Part shown: positions 34,720-46,562 of the stretch, piece after piece
Layout of the letters: every line of letters begins with the position of its first letter
Position numbering within the stretch: the first letter of the stretch is position 1
Assembly: GCA_022495995.1 (NCBI GenBank)
Contig: JAFEMH010000987.1
Coordinates: 222,001-286,000 of the forward strand
Reading direction: 5' to 3'
DNA: 64,000 nt
Source of the DNA: Adenophora triphylla var. japonica
Taxonomy: Eukaryota; Streptophyta; Magnoliopsida; Asterales; Campanulaceae
Program-made: the position numbers and the translations under genes
The notes under the pieces: model-generated
Told to the model about the DNA's origin: nothing
What the model saw: only the letters and a program-made list of their open reading frames with translations
The model's database searches: none

Positions 34720-36432
34720 CTAAAGTTTCCTCTTATTTGCAAGAATATCTTTTAAGAACTTAGCATAGGACGACATTTGTTGAAGGGCATCGGTAAAAGG
34801 TATGTTGATATAAATAGATTTTAAGATTTCTAAAAATTTTGCAAATTGTTTGTCAAGTTTGGCTCTTACCAACCTTTGGGGGTATGGTATTGGAGGGTTA
34901 AAATTTCTAGAAATCTTAGGGGACTCTGTCCCATTTTCAACATCTTCTTTAGTCTCAACTATCGGTGGGATTGGACTAACTTTCTCCTTACTTGGTTTGA
35001 TAATTTCCTTAGGAAGGGGATCTAAAATTTCTTTTCCACTCCTAGTTTCTACCGCACTAACATGCTCGTCGGGCCTTTGCGATTGACCGGGAAAACTCCC
35101 TTGTGGTCTATGCGAGGTGCCGACTTGTTGAGCTTGTTGATTTTCAATCATTCTATTGTGGGCGGCTAAATTATCAAATCTAGCATTCAACGACTTAATG
35201 GATTCCCTTAACTCATTATTGATCTTCTCTTGTTCGTTCTTATTTTCAATCATAAAATCCATAATAAGATCTAATTTAGACTTAGGGGGAGGGAAAGCAC
35301 TAGAATTGCCATTGAAATTCTTTTGTGTGAATCCCGGTGGTTGTGTAGAAGATTATGGGTTTAAAATATTGTTATTCTTATAGGAAAAATTAGGGTGATT
35401 TCTCCATTCAGGATTGTATGTGTTTGAATACATACCACCCTTTTCCCCATAAGATTTAACAAAGTTTAGTTGATCACTAGAAGTAGTGTCAAGCAATTCA
35501 CAATATTCTGTACTATGTGAGTTTGACCCACATAGTTCACAAACAACATTAATGTTGGCCACGGGATTTACATTAAAGTTTTCAAACTTTTTAAGAAGCA
35601 TATCAACTTTAGAAGACAAGGTAGTAATGACATCAATATTGTACTTACATGGAATCCCCTGCGGTTATTCCCTCTCATTGAACCATTGGTAGTGATTCAG
35701 GGCTATGTTTTCTATCAAGTCGTATGCTTCATCCACCGTCTTATTCATTAGTGCACCTCCTGTGGCGGCATCAATTGTCTCCCTTGTTCTATATGTGAGA
35801 CCATTATAGAAAGTGTGCACAATTAACCACTTTTCAAGCCCGTGGTGAGGGCACATCCTTAGGAGCTCTTTGAATCGCTCCCAAGCGTCATACAGTGATT
35901 CACTTCCTGTTTGGCTAAAATTTGTAATCTTCGTCCGAATTTGAGCGGTCTTGCTCGGAGGGAAGAAACGTCCAAGGAATGCTTCTTGAATTCGGTCCCA
36001 AGTTGTAAAAGAGTTGGGTGGGACTGAATTTAACCACTGTTTTGCCTTATCCTTAAGAGAAAAAGGAAAAAGGCGCATACGAATTGCTTCCGGGGTAACA
36101 TTCTGAATACGTGTGGTATCACAGTATTCCAAGAATATTTGGATGTGGAGATGAGGATTTTCGAAAGCAGTGTCGCTATATTGGTTATTCATAACCATAT
36201 GTAAAAGTTGCGGCTTTATCTCAAAGTGTGCCGCTTCGGCATTCGGCACAACAATAGGGGATCTAGTTCCCGGGGTACTCGGATTTACGAAGTCCCGTAG
36301 GGTCCTAGCGGGTGTTTGCGGTTCTCCTTCCATATGTTTTCTTAAGGTCTCTTTAAATCTTCTTAGTCTCTCGTGAAAGCTTCGTTCGAGTTCCGGATCA
36401 AAATTTTCAAGGAATGTCCGAGCCTGTTTCAT
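34720..36432 (-). pseudogene. Athila-type gag
   Basis: ATG 36432 (MKQARTFLENFDPELERS). Retrotransposon gag domain at residues about 90-200: QYSDTAFENPHLHIQIFLEYC, IRMRLFPFSLKDKAKQWLNS, WDRIQEAFLGRFFPPSKT and ESLYDAWERFKELLRMCPHHG. A stop follows at about 35663, after HYQWFNERE. Downstream frames continue with a Cys/His knuckle (CELCGSNSHSTEYCE, 35550) and a coiled-coil plus linker region (35262-34720) that ends KDILANKRKL. Premature stops and a shift near 35350 separate the pieces. Confidence 0.85.
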
Positions 36433-36558
36433 ACACTAAGAGAAAAACACTTAAAGAGAGATTAAACGCAACAATTTACTGGAAGAAAAAGCAAAACAGT
36501 AAAAACAAAATAAAATGAAAAATTATGTAGTAAAGACAAAAATAAAAAGTAAACCGTT

Positions 36559-36578
36559 GTCCCCGGCAACGGCGCCAA
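36559..36578 (-). other. Athila-type element primer binding site (tRNA-Asp-like)
   Basis: Minus strand tggcgccgttgccggggac, the standard Athila/gypsy site complementary to the 3' end of plant tRNA-Asp, lies a few bases inside the 5' LTR. Confidence 0.85.
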
Positions 36579-36583
36579 AAACT

Positions 36584-38145
36584 TGTTGGGGTGTTAACCT
36601 AACGGTTTATTTATATCCGCAAGCGCACGGGCTATTGTAATATAGCGAGTGCAAGTACGGGTCGATCCCACAGAGACAGGGTTTACTTAGGGAATATTTT
36701 TGTCTTTAGAATAATAGAAAATATTGGGGGGAGATAAAGTTGATTTTGGAAAATATAAAGAACATAAACAGAAAATACTTTTAATAAAACTCTTATAAAA
36801 CGAAGCATTTTCGGGATTGGAAATCATACACATAACATTGTTCATCAAATTGTCATTGTCTTAGAAATATAGATTTTTCATTTAAATCAAGGATGGTATG
36901 TTAGGCTTACGCTACTTCTCACGGTCAAGGCAATAGCGTTGTATTCTTCACTAATTATGTCCTAACTGTTTGAGATTTCCATTTACGTTACCCCCGCCCC
37001 CGCCCTGTCACAAACGGGCGTTCCGGCTTATCTCTAGCTGACCATAATTAGTAAGAATCCACTAAGAACGAGAGTCAACATACTTTCCATTAAAGGAACA
37101 TCCCTAGGCCGTTGAACTACTTTCGTGATCAATGGAACCTAGTTTCTTTATATGGTTCCGTCAATCGAGATTCTCCGCTAGGTACTTCTCTCAATTGACT
37201 GAATCATACAAGTTGGACGTCTCCAAAATGTAAGGCATTTTGAGAATAATATAGAGAAATTGTTTAGATGAAGAAAGAAGACAAGACTATTCATTTTTTA
37301 GATGATGAGCATGTATGTTTTTGAGTTTCCAACCCCAAGAATAAGGGGGATTTACTCACTAGCCATCTAGAACATAAAAGCAATTAAAAATAGAGAAGAG
37401 AGTAAGAGGACTTATGATAAAATAGAAGGAAATGGCTGAAAATGATGCTTCACTTTTATTGCTTTTCTCCAAAGTACTTCAAGAACAAAATATGAACTTT
37501 GATCTTCAAATGATCTTTGGAAATTTATATCACAAATGCTATACTATGGAATATCACTAGAATTCTGTATATAATTCGTCTGTAATGTATGTAAGACTAA
37601 TTACAAAAGGATCTTTTTATAAGGGGGAGGGAACTCTTCAAGAAGGTGCTTCCAAAAGGTGCCTTTTAGTCTGCAGTCACCATTTTGCACGGCCGTGTCA
37701 AGGGTTTTGCACGGCCGTGCACCCTTGGGGCCAGATTTGAATTTGAATTTGGGAGACTTGCACGGCCGCTCCGAGACTAGCTGCACGGCCGCTCCAATAG
37801 TTGACACGGCCAGGCCAGTTCAAGGCTCGGCCACTCCATGGTTTGGGGCCAGAAATGGCCTGTCATGGCCTTAAGTGCACGGCCGCTCCTCCTGGATTTC
37901 AGCTTGTGTGTTCATTTTGCTTTGTTGTTCCTCCATGCTTTTGAACCAAAGTGTCCAAGCATCTTATTGATCATAAAAAGACTTTAAAAACCTGTCTAAA
38001 ATGCATAAAACATACCAAAAGCGTAAAGTCTAATAAAATAGAGAAAGTAAGTAAAAAGTACTAAAAATGCTATGAAAAATGATGTTTTATCCATGTAAAA
38101 GTATATAAAACTTAGGATAAATGACTATATAATAGTCACTTATCA
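36584..38145 (-). repeat. Athila-type element 5' LTR (right)
   Basis: 1562 bp, tgttggggtg...cttatca, followed by the duplication gatgc. Confidence 0.94.
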
Positions 38146-38260
38146 GATGCCAGTGGCGGACCACCGATGGAATATTTCCGCCGGTGACTGACCTTCAGTG
38201 ACGGAATTTATACTTTAGCGGCGGAAAATTCCGCCGCTAAAACACTTTTTTCTGGTAGTG

Positions 38261-38725
38261 TACGCCTTCCTCGGCATTGGGCTTTCCTTGGGCCCTAGTC
38301 ATTATTCGCCTACTATGTCAAGGTCGACATAGGGGAATGACGAGGAAGCAATACGAGCAAATGGAGGGTAGGCCCAATCCCTTCGTCGTAATTGAGACAT
38401 GGATTATATTTTGGGCCCAATCCATTGGGCCTTACCCGGTCACGGATCCATGTTCATACCTAGGTTTATACCGTTCACAATTATTATCATTATTCATATT
38501 ATTTTATTATTGTTAATTTATATCTTTTTATTATAATAATTTTAATTATTAATTAAATACTTTTATTAATATAATTATTATTTAATAGTCTTTTTAAATA
38601 TGATAAGTTAATAACATCTTATTATAGAATATATTACATGAAAATTATCTACAAAGACAATTGAAATTAAAAGATTACATAATGTAACAAACAACATAAT
38701 AAATTAAAATTACATAGGACACACT
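38261..38725. other. Unassigned AT-rich sequence, no gene
   Basis: The first 200 bases have a short unique-looking region with cctcggcattgggc/gacgaggaagc words; the rest is very AT-rich. It may include the left end of the Harbinger element, but no inverted repeat was recognised. Confidence 0.5.
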
Positions 38726-40108
38726 CTAACACACAATTTTAATTATTATCAATTTCTTCATTAAATTTTCCCAAATATTCTCAATCAAATCTTTTTTCAG
38801 TGACTTGTTGATATTTGTATCTCGAACTCGACTTCGATTACTCATATATGATGATAAGTCATATTCTCGAACATTGGAGAAAGTAAACCTTTGATTTCCA
38901 CTGTTAGTTGATGCTTGATTTTGAGTGGAATCTTCTTCATAGTCTCTTGGATCAAATGTGTATAGGTTGAGCATTCGTCCTCAACTATCATATTGTGAAT
39001 GATGATACAAGCTAGCATAATTTTACCCAAGATACTCCTACTCCATGCTAGAGCAGGTTGTCGAATTATATCAAATCGAGCTTGTAAAACTCCAAAAGCA
39101 TGCTCCACATCTTTTCTTAACGACTCTTGTTTCTTAGCGAAGAATTTATGCTTTGCCGTCTGCGGGGCACTGATTGATTGAATAAAAGCCGCCCATTTCG
39201 GATATATTCCATCAGTAAGATAATATCTCATATTATATGAATGATTATTCACAGTATAATTAACAGGCGGATCATGGCCTTCTAATATATCTGTAAATAC
39301 TGGAGAAAGGTCTAGGACATTTATGTCATTACACGAACCTGGTGTTCCAAAGAATGCATGCCAAATCCACAGATCGCGCGAGGCTACGGCTTCGAGGATT
39401 AACGTTGGTGTTTTATTTCTACCTTGAAATTTTCCTCTCCAACCTCGTGGACAATTTTTCCAAGTCCAATGCATACAGTCGATATTGCCCATCATTCCTG
39501 GAAATCCACGCTCCTCTCCTTGTCGGAGTACCGTAGTTATATCATCAGAATTCGGCCTTCTCATGTAACGATCGCAAAAACTGGATTATGACACATTCAA
39601 CAAAATGAAGAAGACACTCCTTCGATGTAGTTTCAGCAACATTTAGATGTTCATCAACTGAGTCCTATGCAGTACCATATGCTAAAATTCGCATTGCGGC
39701 AGTGCATTTTTGCTCAATCGATAAACCAAGTCTACCACTAGCATCAACTTTCTGGTGGAAATAATCATCAGATGCACGCAATGCTTCCATGATACGACAG
39801 AAGACATGGCGTCTCATTCGATATATGCGACGAAACATTTCTTCCGGGTAACTTGTGTGTTCAGCAAAATATTGTTTATATAGTATGTTATGGCCTTCTT
39901 CGCGTTCTCTGCATACGTATCTTCTTCGAGCTTCAGGCAAGGGCCTCTCAATAGTTGATGAAATTAGAGGAATGAATGAGCGTACAATCGCTTCTTCATT
40001 TTGGCGCCTTTCATCAATCGATTTATTCCATTCCTTGACTCTAGTAAACCTTTCTTCGAGATCGTTATCACTTGCACTTGACGACAATGAGCTTGATGAG
40101 AAATACAT
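38726..40108 (-). pseudogene. PIF/Harbinger-type DDE transposase
   Basis: ATG 40108; the N-terminal region reads FIPLISSTIERPLPEARRRYVCRERE and MFRRIYRMRRHVFCRIMEAL. The catalytic domain carries GMMGNIDCMHWTWKNCP (first Asp), FGTPGSCNDINVLD, YYLTDGIYPKWAAF (second Asp) and RKDVEHAFGVLQARF (Glu). The C-terminal end is LKKDLIENIWENL. Defects: TAG at about 39663 within the usual YGTAADxVDE block, a frameshift near 39575, and another near 38955. The plant PIF/Harbinger transposase works with a Myb-like partner, which is encoded next to it here. Confidence 0.9.
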
Positions 40109-40547
40109 TTTTGTTTAACTAAGAGGAAATTTTAAGGCACGTTGAAGAAGAAATGGAGGATGAGTCTAAATTGGGTGTATAAAATTTGTAAGAAATGATC
40201 TCTTTAATAGAAGAAGAAAATAATTGAGGTTATAGTGATATGTCAACATAGGATGCTGTAAAGATAAAACATCATTTTCAAACTTTATTGTTGAAATGAC
40301 TTATCAATTTTGTCAGTTTCTTATAAAGTGACATATCAATAAGAGCATCCGTGTTGGTTTCATCATTTTATTCACTAAATGATAAACTAGTGACATATCA
40401 ATATTTGAAATAAAAATTACAATAAACTTTTTATAAAGATTACAATAATAAATAAACTAAAAACAATAACTTGCATAAATAAGATAAAGATTACAATAAT
40501 TAGAATTTAAGCAAACATTACACAAATTAGAAATTAAACCAATATAA
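40109..40547. other. Intergenic region of the Harbinger genes, with a candidate terminus
   Basis: No gene. The words gtgacatatcaat occur at 40329 and 40389, bracketing gagcatccgtgttggtttca (40352), which looks like a plant Harbinger-type terminus. It might mark an element end between the two genes. Confidence 0.4.
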
Positions 40548-42325
40548 CTAAATATCCTTGAATTCTTCGTACAATCTATCATAAAACTCTATTTCTTTCA
40601 CAGACAATACTGATTTTCCCATCAGTACACTGTAAAGTTTGAAACTTTTATTCCGCTCCTTCTCCGCTTGTCTTTTTTCTTCATTTTGTTTAAAAAAATT
40701 CAAGGTATTGCTGCTCGAGTTGAAGTCGATCAACATCTAGCGCGCGATTTGTATTCAGACTACTGATGCAATTGGTTATATCATCCATATCAACACTAGA
40801 AGAAGTAGTTTGCTTACCTTTTTTGCTTAGCCCCCTAAAGGATGAACCTCAATAGTTGGAGTATCCGAGTTAGATCTCTTTGAACTGTGGCCCCTTTCCT
40901 GATCTTCCACAATTATTCCACCTTGCCACTTCGAATAGTGTTTTAGCAAATCCCAACAGTGCTCGAGAAGAAATTTATGCCCATTGTTAGTTTTTTTCCA
41001 AATTTCTCGAGCTTCTCCTAGAACATTGTCCTCATTATAACCACTCCTTTTTTTTCGTTATACTTCTACGTATATGCCAACCCACTTACTCACTTGTAAG
41101 TTAATTCTTCTCCAGCGACATTTGCACGACTCAACGTTTCTTTCATTTATGTTGCTTGGATTTTCTCTTTGAGCTGCTGCAAACATTTCCATTATATTTG
41201 CCCGAAGATCATGTTTCTTTTAATCTGTTCCAGTGACTGTATCTCCACCGGCCTCAAGGTAAGCCGAACATAGAGCTCTATCTTCAGCTATGGTCCATAC
41301 CCGCCTATCTTTCTTACTTTTGAATTCGCCGGGTTGGTTAGAAGGAACAGTGGAATTCTCTTCATCAACATCATCTTCAATATCTTGAAATAAAATTCTT
41401 GAGTTACCCACATCACCAACAGGAATTGTAGGAGACTTATTATATTGTTTGAATGTTGAAAATTTGAGATTTGAATAATGAAATCGGACATTTTGAGAAG
41501 ACAACATATTTGAGGAAGAAAAGAAATTAGGACTGTATTTATTTTGAAATAGATTTGGAGCATTGGGAATATTAGGAATTTGTTGAGGTGGAGAATAAAA
41601 TCACATCAATTGAAATAGTTGAGGATGGTTTAACAAATTTGAATCTATAGGCATGTGTGAATTTAGAGAATTTCTATTGACATTTGAATTTGTTTGGAAA
41701 TGTTGGTTGTTTCTATAGTAATTAGGATAATTTGGATCCATAATTACGAAATAAAATATTTTTAAAGAAATTTTAAGGAGATAATGGCTAATTTTTAACC
41801 AAATAGAGAAATTTGAAGAAGGTGTCCAACATATGTAAAATTTGTGTCTATTTATAGTTGAAACAAAAATATGGCCGTTGGTAAAAGTCTGACAATTTTT
41901 TTTAAAAAAAATTATAGTCGTTGGTAAAATTATGACATTTTTTTTAAAAAAAAATTATAGTGAAATATATAATAACATCCGACACTCCTATTTGAATTAT
42001 TGACCAAAAAATGACAAACAAGAAGAAGAAATTAAAAAAGGTAAACATGAAGAAGAAATTAAAAAAAGGCAAACAAGAAGAAGAAATTAACGCATGCATT
42101 GGAGAGTCGACTACTCGGTCCAAGCTTTCTTCCTTCAACATGAAAGTGTGTTACACGACAAGTGGGTGATTGCTTCTCCATTTCACAAGCCTTTCAAGTC
42201 CTCTGTCAACCAAAAATTAGAATAAGTCATCCAAGCCTCTCCATTTTAGTCGCCATTGTGGGAGGCTTATCATCCACACCAGCCAAGCCTTTTTAGAAAG
42301 GGCACCACTGTGACTGCTCTTAGCA
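40350..42325. mobile_element. PIF/Harbinger-type element, boundaries uncertain
   Basis: The right side ends gggcaccactgtgactgctctta (about 42302-42324), whose complement agagcagtcacagtggtg resembles plant Harbinger termini. The left partner is either gagcatccgtgttgg at 40352 (then the transposase lies outside) or an unrecognised site left of 38726. TSD not settled. Confidence 0.4.
40548..41741 (-). pseudogene. Harbinger Myb/SANT-like partner protein (ORF1), broken
   Basis: ATG 41741 (MDPNYPNYYRNNQHFQ), Asn/Gln/Pro-rich N-terminus. The trihelix/Myb-like block is WTIAEDRALCSAYLEAGGD...GTD, then ERNVESCKCRWRRINLQVSKWVGIY and AREIWKKTNNGHKFLLEHCWDLLKHYSKWQ. The C-terminal helix is KQNEEKRQAEKERNKSF, ending ...FYDRLYEEFKDI. 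Stops near 41599, 41219, 41065, 40830 and 40740 break it. In intact elements this protein binds the ends and recruits the transposase. Confidence 0.8.
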
Positions 42326-42850
42326 GTGCAACATCATGTGTTTCTTGTTTCTCTACGTCTTTATTTTTTCTACTCGTACGACTAAGATCAATTTAAAAAA
42401 TTGTAAGTCCCAATAAGTTCAAAATTATTTTACTAGTTGAGTATAAAAATAAGACAAAATATCCAAATTTCTACTTAATTGCAGCAACAAACAAATGCGG
42501 GAGTGGTTCTATTACCTGGCCAGGGTCGACTACGAGGGTGAAGGACCTCAAATCAAAAATGCATGTTTAAAATCATATTTAAAAACTAAAAAAAATTGAA
42601 TATTTATTTTGGGGCAAAATATCACAAAAAACGCATTTTTTTTAATAATAGCGAAAAATCTATTTTTTTTTTACAGCATCTCCTCCGCCTCTCTTGCGAC
42701 GCTCACGACGAAATCACTTCTCCTTCTTCTTGCCAAGATTTCTTGGCAGACCCTTCAGTGACGACGACAACTAACGTCAGCCGGCGGCTTCAGTCTGACA
42801 AATTTCTTGCCGTCGGTGATGATTTTTTAGGGTATGGGAGTACCCATATA
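42326..42850. other. Unassigned region, no gene
   Basis: Around 42600-42740 it has gcaaaatatcacaaaaaacgcatttttttt followed by a Ser/Leu-coding CT-rich stretch. A similar arrangement occurs at 51245-51400, hinting at a shared repeat family that in both places is followed by the agtgttagtgtaaaaa minisatellite. Confidence 0.4.
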
Positions 42851-43130
42851 CTCCCTCCGTCCCACCTCACTTGACACCCTTGAGGTGGACACGGAAACTA
42901 AGGAAAAAGAATAAAATAAAAGAAATGTGTGGTAGAAAATGAAGAGAGAATGAGTGGGGTAAATAGTAGTGTTGGTTGAATAAATTGAGTGGTGGAAAAT
43001 GAAGAGAGAGAATGAGTGGTGGGGTAGAGTGAATATAAAATTATAAAAAGTAGGCTATTTTGGGAAGTGTCAAGTGAGGTGGGACGGCCCAAAATGAAAA
43101 TAAGTGTCAAGTGAGGTGGGACGGAGGGAG
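42851..43130. mobile_element. Stowaway-like MITE (280 bp)
   Basis: Inverted termini ctccctccgtcccacctcac and gtgaggtgggacggagggag, flanked by ta on both sides. The interior contains a partial duplication of agtgtcaagtgaggtgggacgg. This is the classic Tc1/mariner-type MITE of plants. Confidence 0.95.
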
Positions 43131-43356
43131 TATATACTTCGAATTGGATGTGGATCTGAGTATTGTAGTAGTTTATTTGAGAATTATGTGTTTGCGATCT
43201 ACTTTTGCTATTTTTTTGGGTTGGAATCTGGATCGCGTTTCGATTAATTTGATTTTTTTTCTTGCTGCTTGATTTGGAGTTGTATGAGTGTGTATAAATT
43301 CCTAGATCTGAAAAGTTGTGGATCTGCATTGTGATCACTGATCAAGGTGGAGTCTT

Positions 43357-43606
43357 GTCCCTCGAGTGGTAAAAGGAGGGGATACAAGATTCTGGAGCCA
43401 TGCAGCGTGGGTTCGATTCCTAGTGGAAGCAATTTGCTTTCTTCTGGAGTTGGACCTTGTATGTGATATAAGTTGACATGTTCTCAAACCCTGTGTCATT
43501 CGGACACATTTCGCGCGATTTACTTCCGCCGATCATTGAGGGGCTGGTGGCTGGTGGTCCAGGATTTAGTCCGACAAAGCTGGGAATCTGGGTATCAAAA
43601 AAAAAA
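43357..43606 (+). mobile_element. tRNA-derived SINE (about 250 bp)
   Basis: Starts gtccctcgagtggtaaaagg (A-box-like), with a B box gggttcgattcc at 43409-43420, and ends in an A-run at 43597-43606. A 9-bp duplication tggagtctt flanks it (43348-43356 and 43609-43617), confirming retroposition. Confidence 0.88.
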
Positions 43607-43689
43607 GTTGGAGTCTTACAGTTCATTAATTAACAAGTGTCGTTCTACTTGGCAATTTTGTTAATGGTTTGGTATAATCGAATTTCCGG

Positions 43690-44001
43690 AATAATATTAA
43701 AAAGTGTAAGTGTTAGAATAAAAAGTATTAATACATTTGTATTTGAGCGTCAATGCAAGTGTAAAAAGAGTGTCAGTGCAAGTGTAAAAAATGTCGATTT
43801 TAGTGTTAAAAAGTGTCGGTCTATTTATTTGCAAGTGTAACAGAGTGAAGTGTTGGTGTAAAACAATGCAAGTGTTAGTGTAAAAATAGGTACGTGCATC
43901 TTTGTTTGAGTGCCGGTGCAAATTTATATCAATACATGTATTATTAATTGTTAGTGTAAAATATTGTTAGTATTAGTGTAAAAAATGTCAGTGTAGGAAA
44001 G
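43690..44001 (+). repeat. Minisatellite of agtgt(c/t)agtgtaaaaa words, left of Tat-3
   Basis: Imperfect 17-22 base units such as gtgttagtgtaaaa and gtcagtgcaagtgtaaaaa, continued after the Tat-3 insertion at 50479-50530 (tgtttaagtgctagcggtgc). The same units form the fold-back at 51955-52380. Confidence 0.75.
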
Positions 44002-44006
44002 ACAGC

Positions 44007-44580
44007 TGTTTTGGACAAATTTCAACAAGTAAATTTGTCTTATCAAGGATGTTTGGGCACAAATGAAATATAACTCACAAAACAATATGAACGCAAGGAT
44101 GTAACGAGGAAACCCTTAGAACAATCGTTCGAGGGAAAAAATCTCGGAAGGCTTTTGGAAAGCCTACCTAAGCCAAAGAAATATTATTGAGTATTGTAGT
44201 TTCGAGTACAAGTTCAGAATGAGAGTAAGCAAAAATGTGAAACGTGCATACAGGTGCGTTCTAGGAATAATATATAGGTATGAATGTAACTGAAAAAACA
44301 TCTTGAATGACATGTTGATATCCCGCCTAGAATCTCGCCATTTGTTGATGAAGATCAGTCGTTATCCCTTGGTTAATGGATGAGACCGTTGTGTTGTTGC
44401 TTTGACCAAGTCCATGCAATCGTTCAAATGAGGTATTTTTATATATATTTTTGTCTCTGTAAAATAGGAAAATACAACAAACAGTTTCAAGGCGTTAGTC
44501 CAAGATGTAAGTCAAGACGTTACCTCAAGATGGATGTCCAAGACGTAGAACATGTTAAGTGGATTTTTTAGGGTGAAACA
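44007..44580 (-). repeat. Tat-3 3' LTR (left)
   Basis: 574 bp, ends ttttttagggtgaaaca. Pairs with the right LTR. Confidence 0.95.
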
Positions 44581-44596
44581 ATTGCCCCCAAAATAT
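44581..44596 (-). other. Tat-3 polypurine tract
   Basis: Minus strand atattttgggggcaat abutting the LTR, like that of Tat-2. Confidence 0.7.
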
Positions 44597-44875
44597 TAAG
44601 GCTTTTCCATGCTGAAATACGGAAAGTCTTAATATTTTGACAAGTGTCGCCTCGGTCTTGAATGGAAGTTGATGAGGTGGTTGGCCCGCACAACGTTCGA
44701 GGAATTAGGGCTCATTATGAGCTTTGTAGCAGTCTTGTCATATTAATTTGAATTTTGAAGGAAAAAATTACACTTCTTCAAAAGTTGCCCTCACTTCACC
44801 GACGCTAATATCTCCGTCTTCTCTCCGGTGAGTACTCTTTTTCTCGATTCTCCGTTTTCTTTCTAATCGTCACTT

Positions 44876-46562
44876 ATGGGTAAAGGGAAAACGATTATTG
44901 ATGTTGAGGCTACCCCTCCCAAAGGTTTTAAGTGTTTAGGGTTTATAAAGAAGAAAGATGATGAACGGTGCAACTTTAGCGCATCCCACGTTGATGCGCT
45001 GAAGAGAAACAATGTGTTTCCCCCAAATGCGGAGTTTCTTGTGCCCGGTGAAGAGTGTAGTGTCGATTGCTTTTCTGTTGATTGGGTAGGTTTTTACGAA
45101 TATCCCTTTACAATAGGCTTGAAATTCCCCTTTTCCCCTACGATTACCCATTTTTTCGAGGTCACGAAATTGTCGTATTGCCAGTTGATGCCTATTGGGT
45201 GGCGTACATTGCACACTTTAGACAGGATTTCGTCTGAACAGGGACTGGTTGCTGGTTTAGAAGAGTTAGCCTTTACCTATGATATTAGGGCTTTTGGGAA
45301 TGGTAGATTCAACTTTAGGAATAGGCCAGGTAGGGATCCTTTGGTTTTAGGTCTAGATGCTGTTGATAGAGGGTGGAAACACAAGTACTTTTATGTGAAG
45401 AAAGCGAGTTTGGAGGGAGGCAAGGAAGTGGTGTCTGCTTGGATCCGCCAAGGTAGATGTTGATTTATCGCTTGGCTTATATCTTTTACATCTTGCTTAA
45501 ATGTCGTTTGAAAAGTTTCACATCCTTTTTGCGTAGTTGCATCGTTGGAGGAATTATTCCCACCGACTGAAGAAATTGCTGCCAATGTTGAGTTGATTTT
45601 GAATCTATCTCCTGAATCCCTACGAAAGTATAAGCCCACCCCTGTTGAGTTTGTTGGTGAAGACTCTAGAGAGGAAGAAAGAGTTTCCGTCAGTGCCAGT
45701 CTAGCCAAGATGTCGTCTGGTAAAGCCTTTCTTCATAAACATGATTCTTGGTTTTAGCATCCATGTAACTCTTTTTATTTTGATGAAACATTGACCCGTT
45801 CAAAGGCAGGTTTTGATGTAAATGATATCATATCCAGCTTGAGAGCCAAAGTTGGTGTGAAACTGGAGGGAGGTAAACCTCCTCTCCCAAAGGGTGATAG
45901 CTTAACCAGGGCTGGCAAGAAAAGGAAGGTTGATGTCATGGTGATCATAGTGGAAGAGGAGGGTTTAAAGGCCAACATGGAGAGTGTCGAGAAGGTAAAA
46001 AATCCTCTTTTCGACTTGCATGGAATCTTCTAGATGTTCATTTTGCTTGATCTGTTTTATAGGTGTCGAAGTTCATGGGATCTTTGGTGAAGGAAATAGA
46101 AGTGAAGGAGGATCGTATCAGGATCTTAACTCAGAAGGTGAAGATGGGAGATGAGAAGGCTGTTCAGGCGAAAGCAAGAACTGAGCAGGTGGAGAAGGAG
46201 TTGATGGATCTTACTACAAGGATGTTGAAGGTTGAAGAAGAACATATAAAGGAGATGGCGGAAGCAAAATAACAATTCATGGTGGATGCTACCAAGGCGG
46301 TGATGGAAAGCAGAATCAATATGATTAGAGAATTCGAGGCTGGAAAACATGATGCTTGGAAGATTGACGATGAGGTAGCCATGCTGGATGCTTTTTTGTG
46401 TGAAGAGGTAGACGTTGGTGAAGTGAACTCGAATGATGTCAAGGTGCCAGGACGAGAGGGAAGGAAGAAGAGAAGAACGAAGCTGGAATATCTGCCCAGG
46501 GGAATGATGGTAAGGAAGGTGATGTACCTGTTGCATAAAAACAATTTAATATTTACGTTTTA
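44876..46562 (+). pseudogene. Tat-3 antisense ORF: Transposase_28-like protein with coiled coil
   Basis: Exon 1 from ATG 44876 is open for 195 codons: MGKGKTIIDVEATPPKG, then VDWVGFYEYPFTIGLKFPF, THFFEVTKLSYCQLMPIGWR and RGWKHKYFYVKKASLEGG. It ends at about 45450. Exon 2 (about 45541-45720) reads LEELFPPTEEIAANVELIL; exon 3 (about 45797-45993) contains SLRAKVGVKLEGGKPPLPKG and a KKRKVDV nuclear-localisation-like patch; exon 4 starts at 46063 and is a coiled coil (VKEIEVKEDRIRILTQKVKM). A TAA at 46270 interrupts it, after which MESRINMIREFEAGKHDAW aligns with IQMMEEFQAGKHTEW of Tat-2. Exon 1 is much better kept than its Tat-2 homologue. The protein's function is unknown. Confidence 0.7.

Noticed and set aside
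42898..43338. 146-codon minus-strand frame
   Set aside because: It crosses a Stowaway MITE boundary and is low complexity (Ser/Thr/Phe).
43357..43430. Possible tRNA gene
   Set aside because: Has A and B boxes but no complete cloverleaf; it is the head of a SINE with poly-A and TSD.
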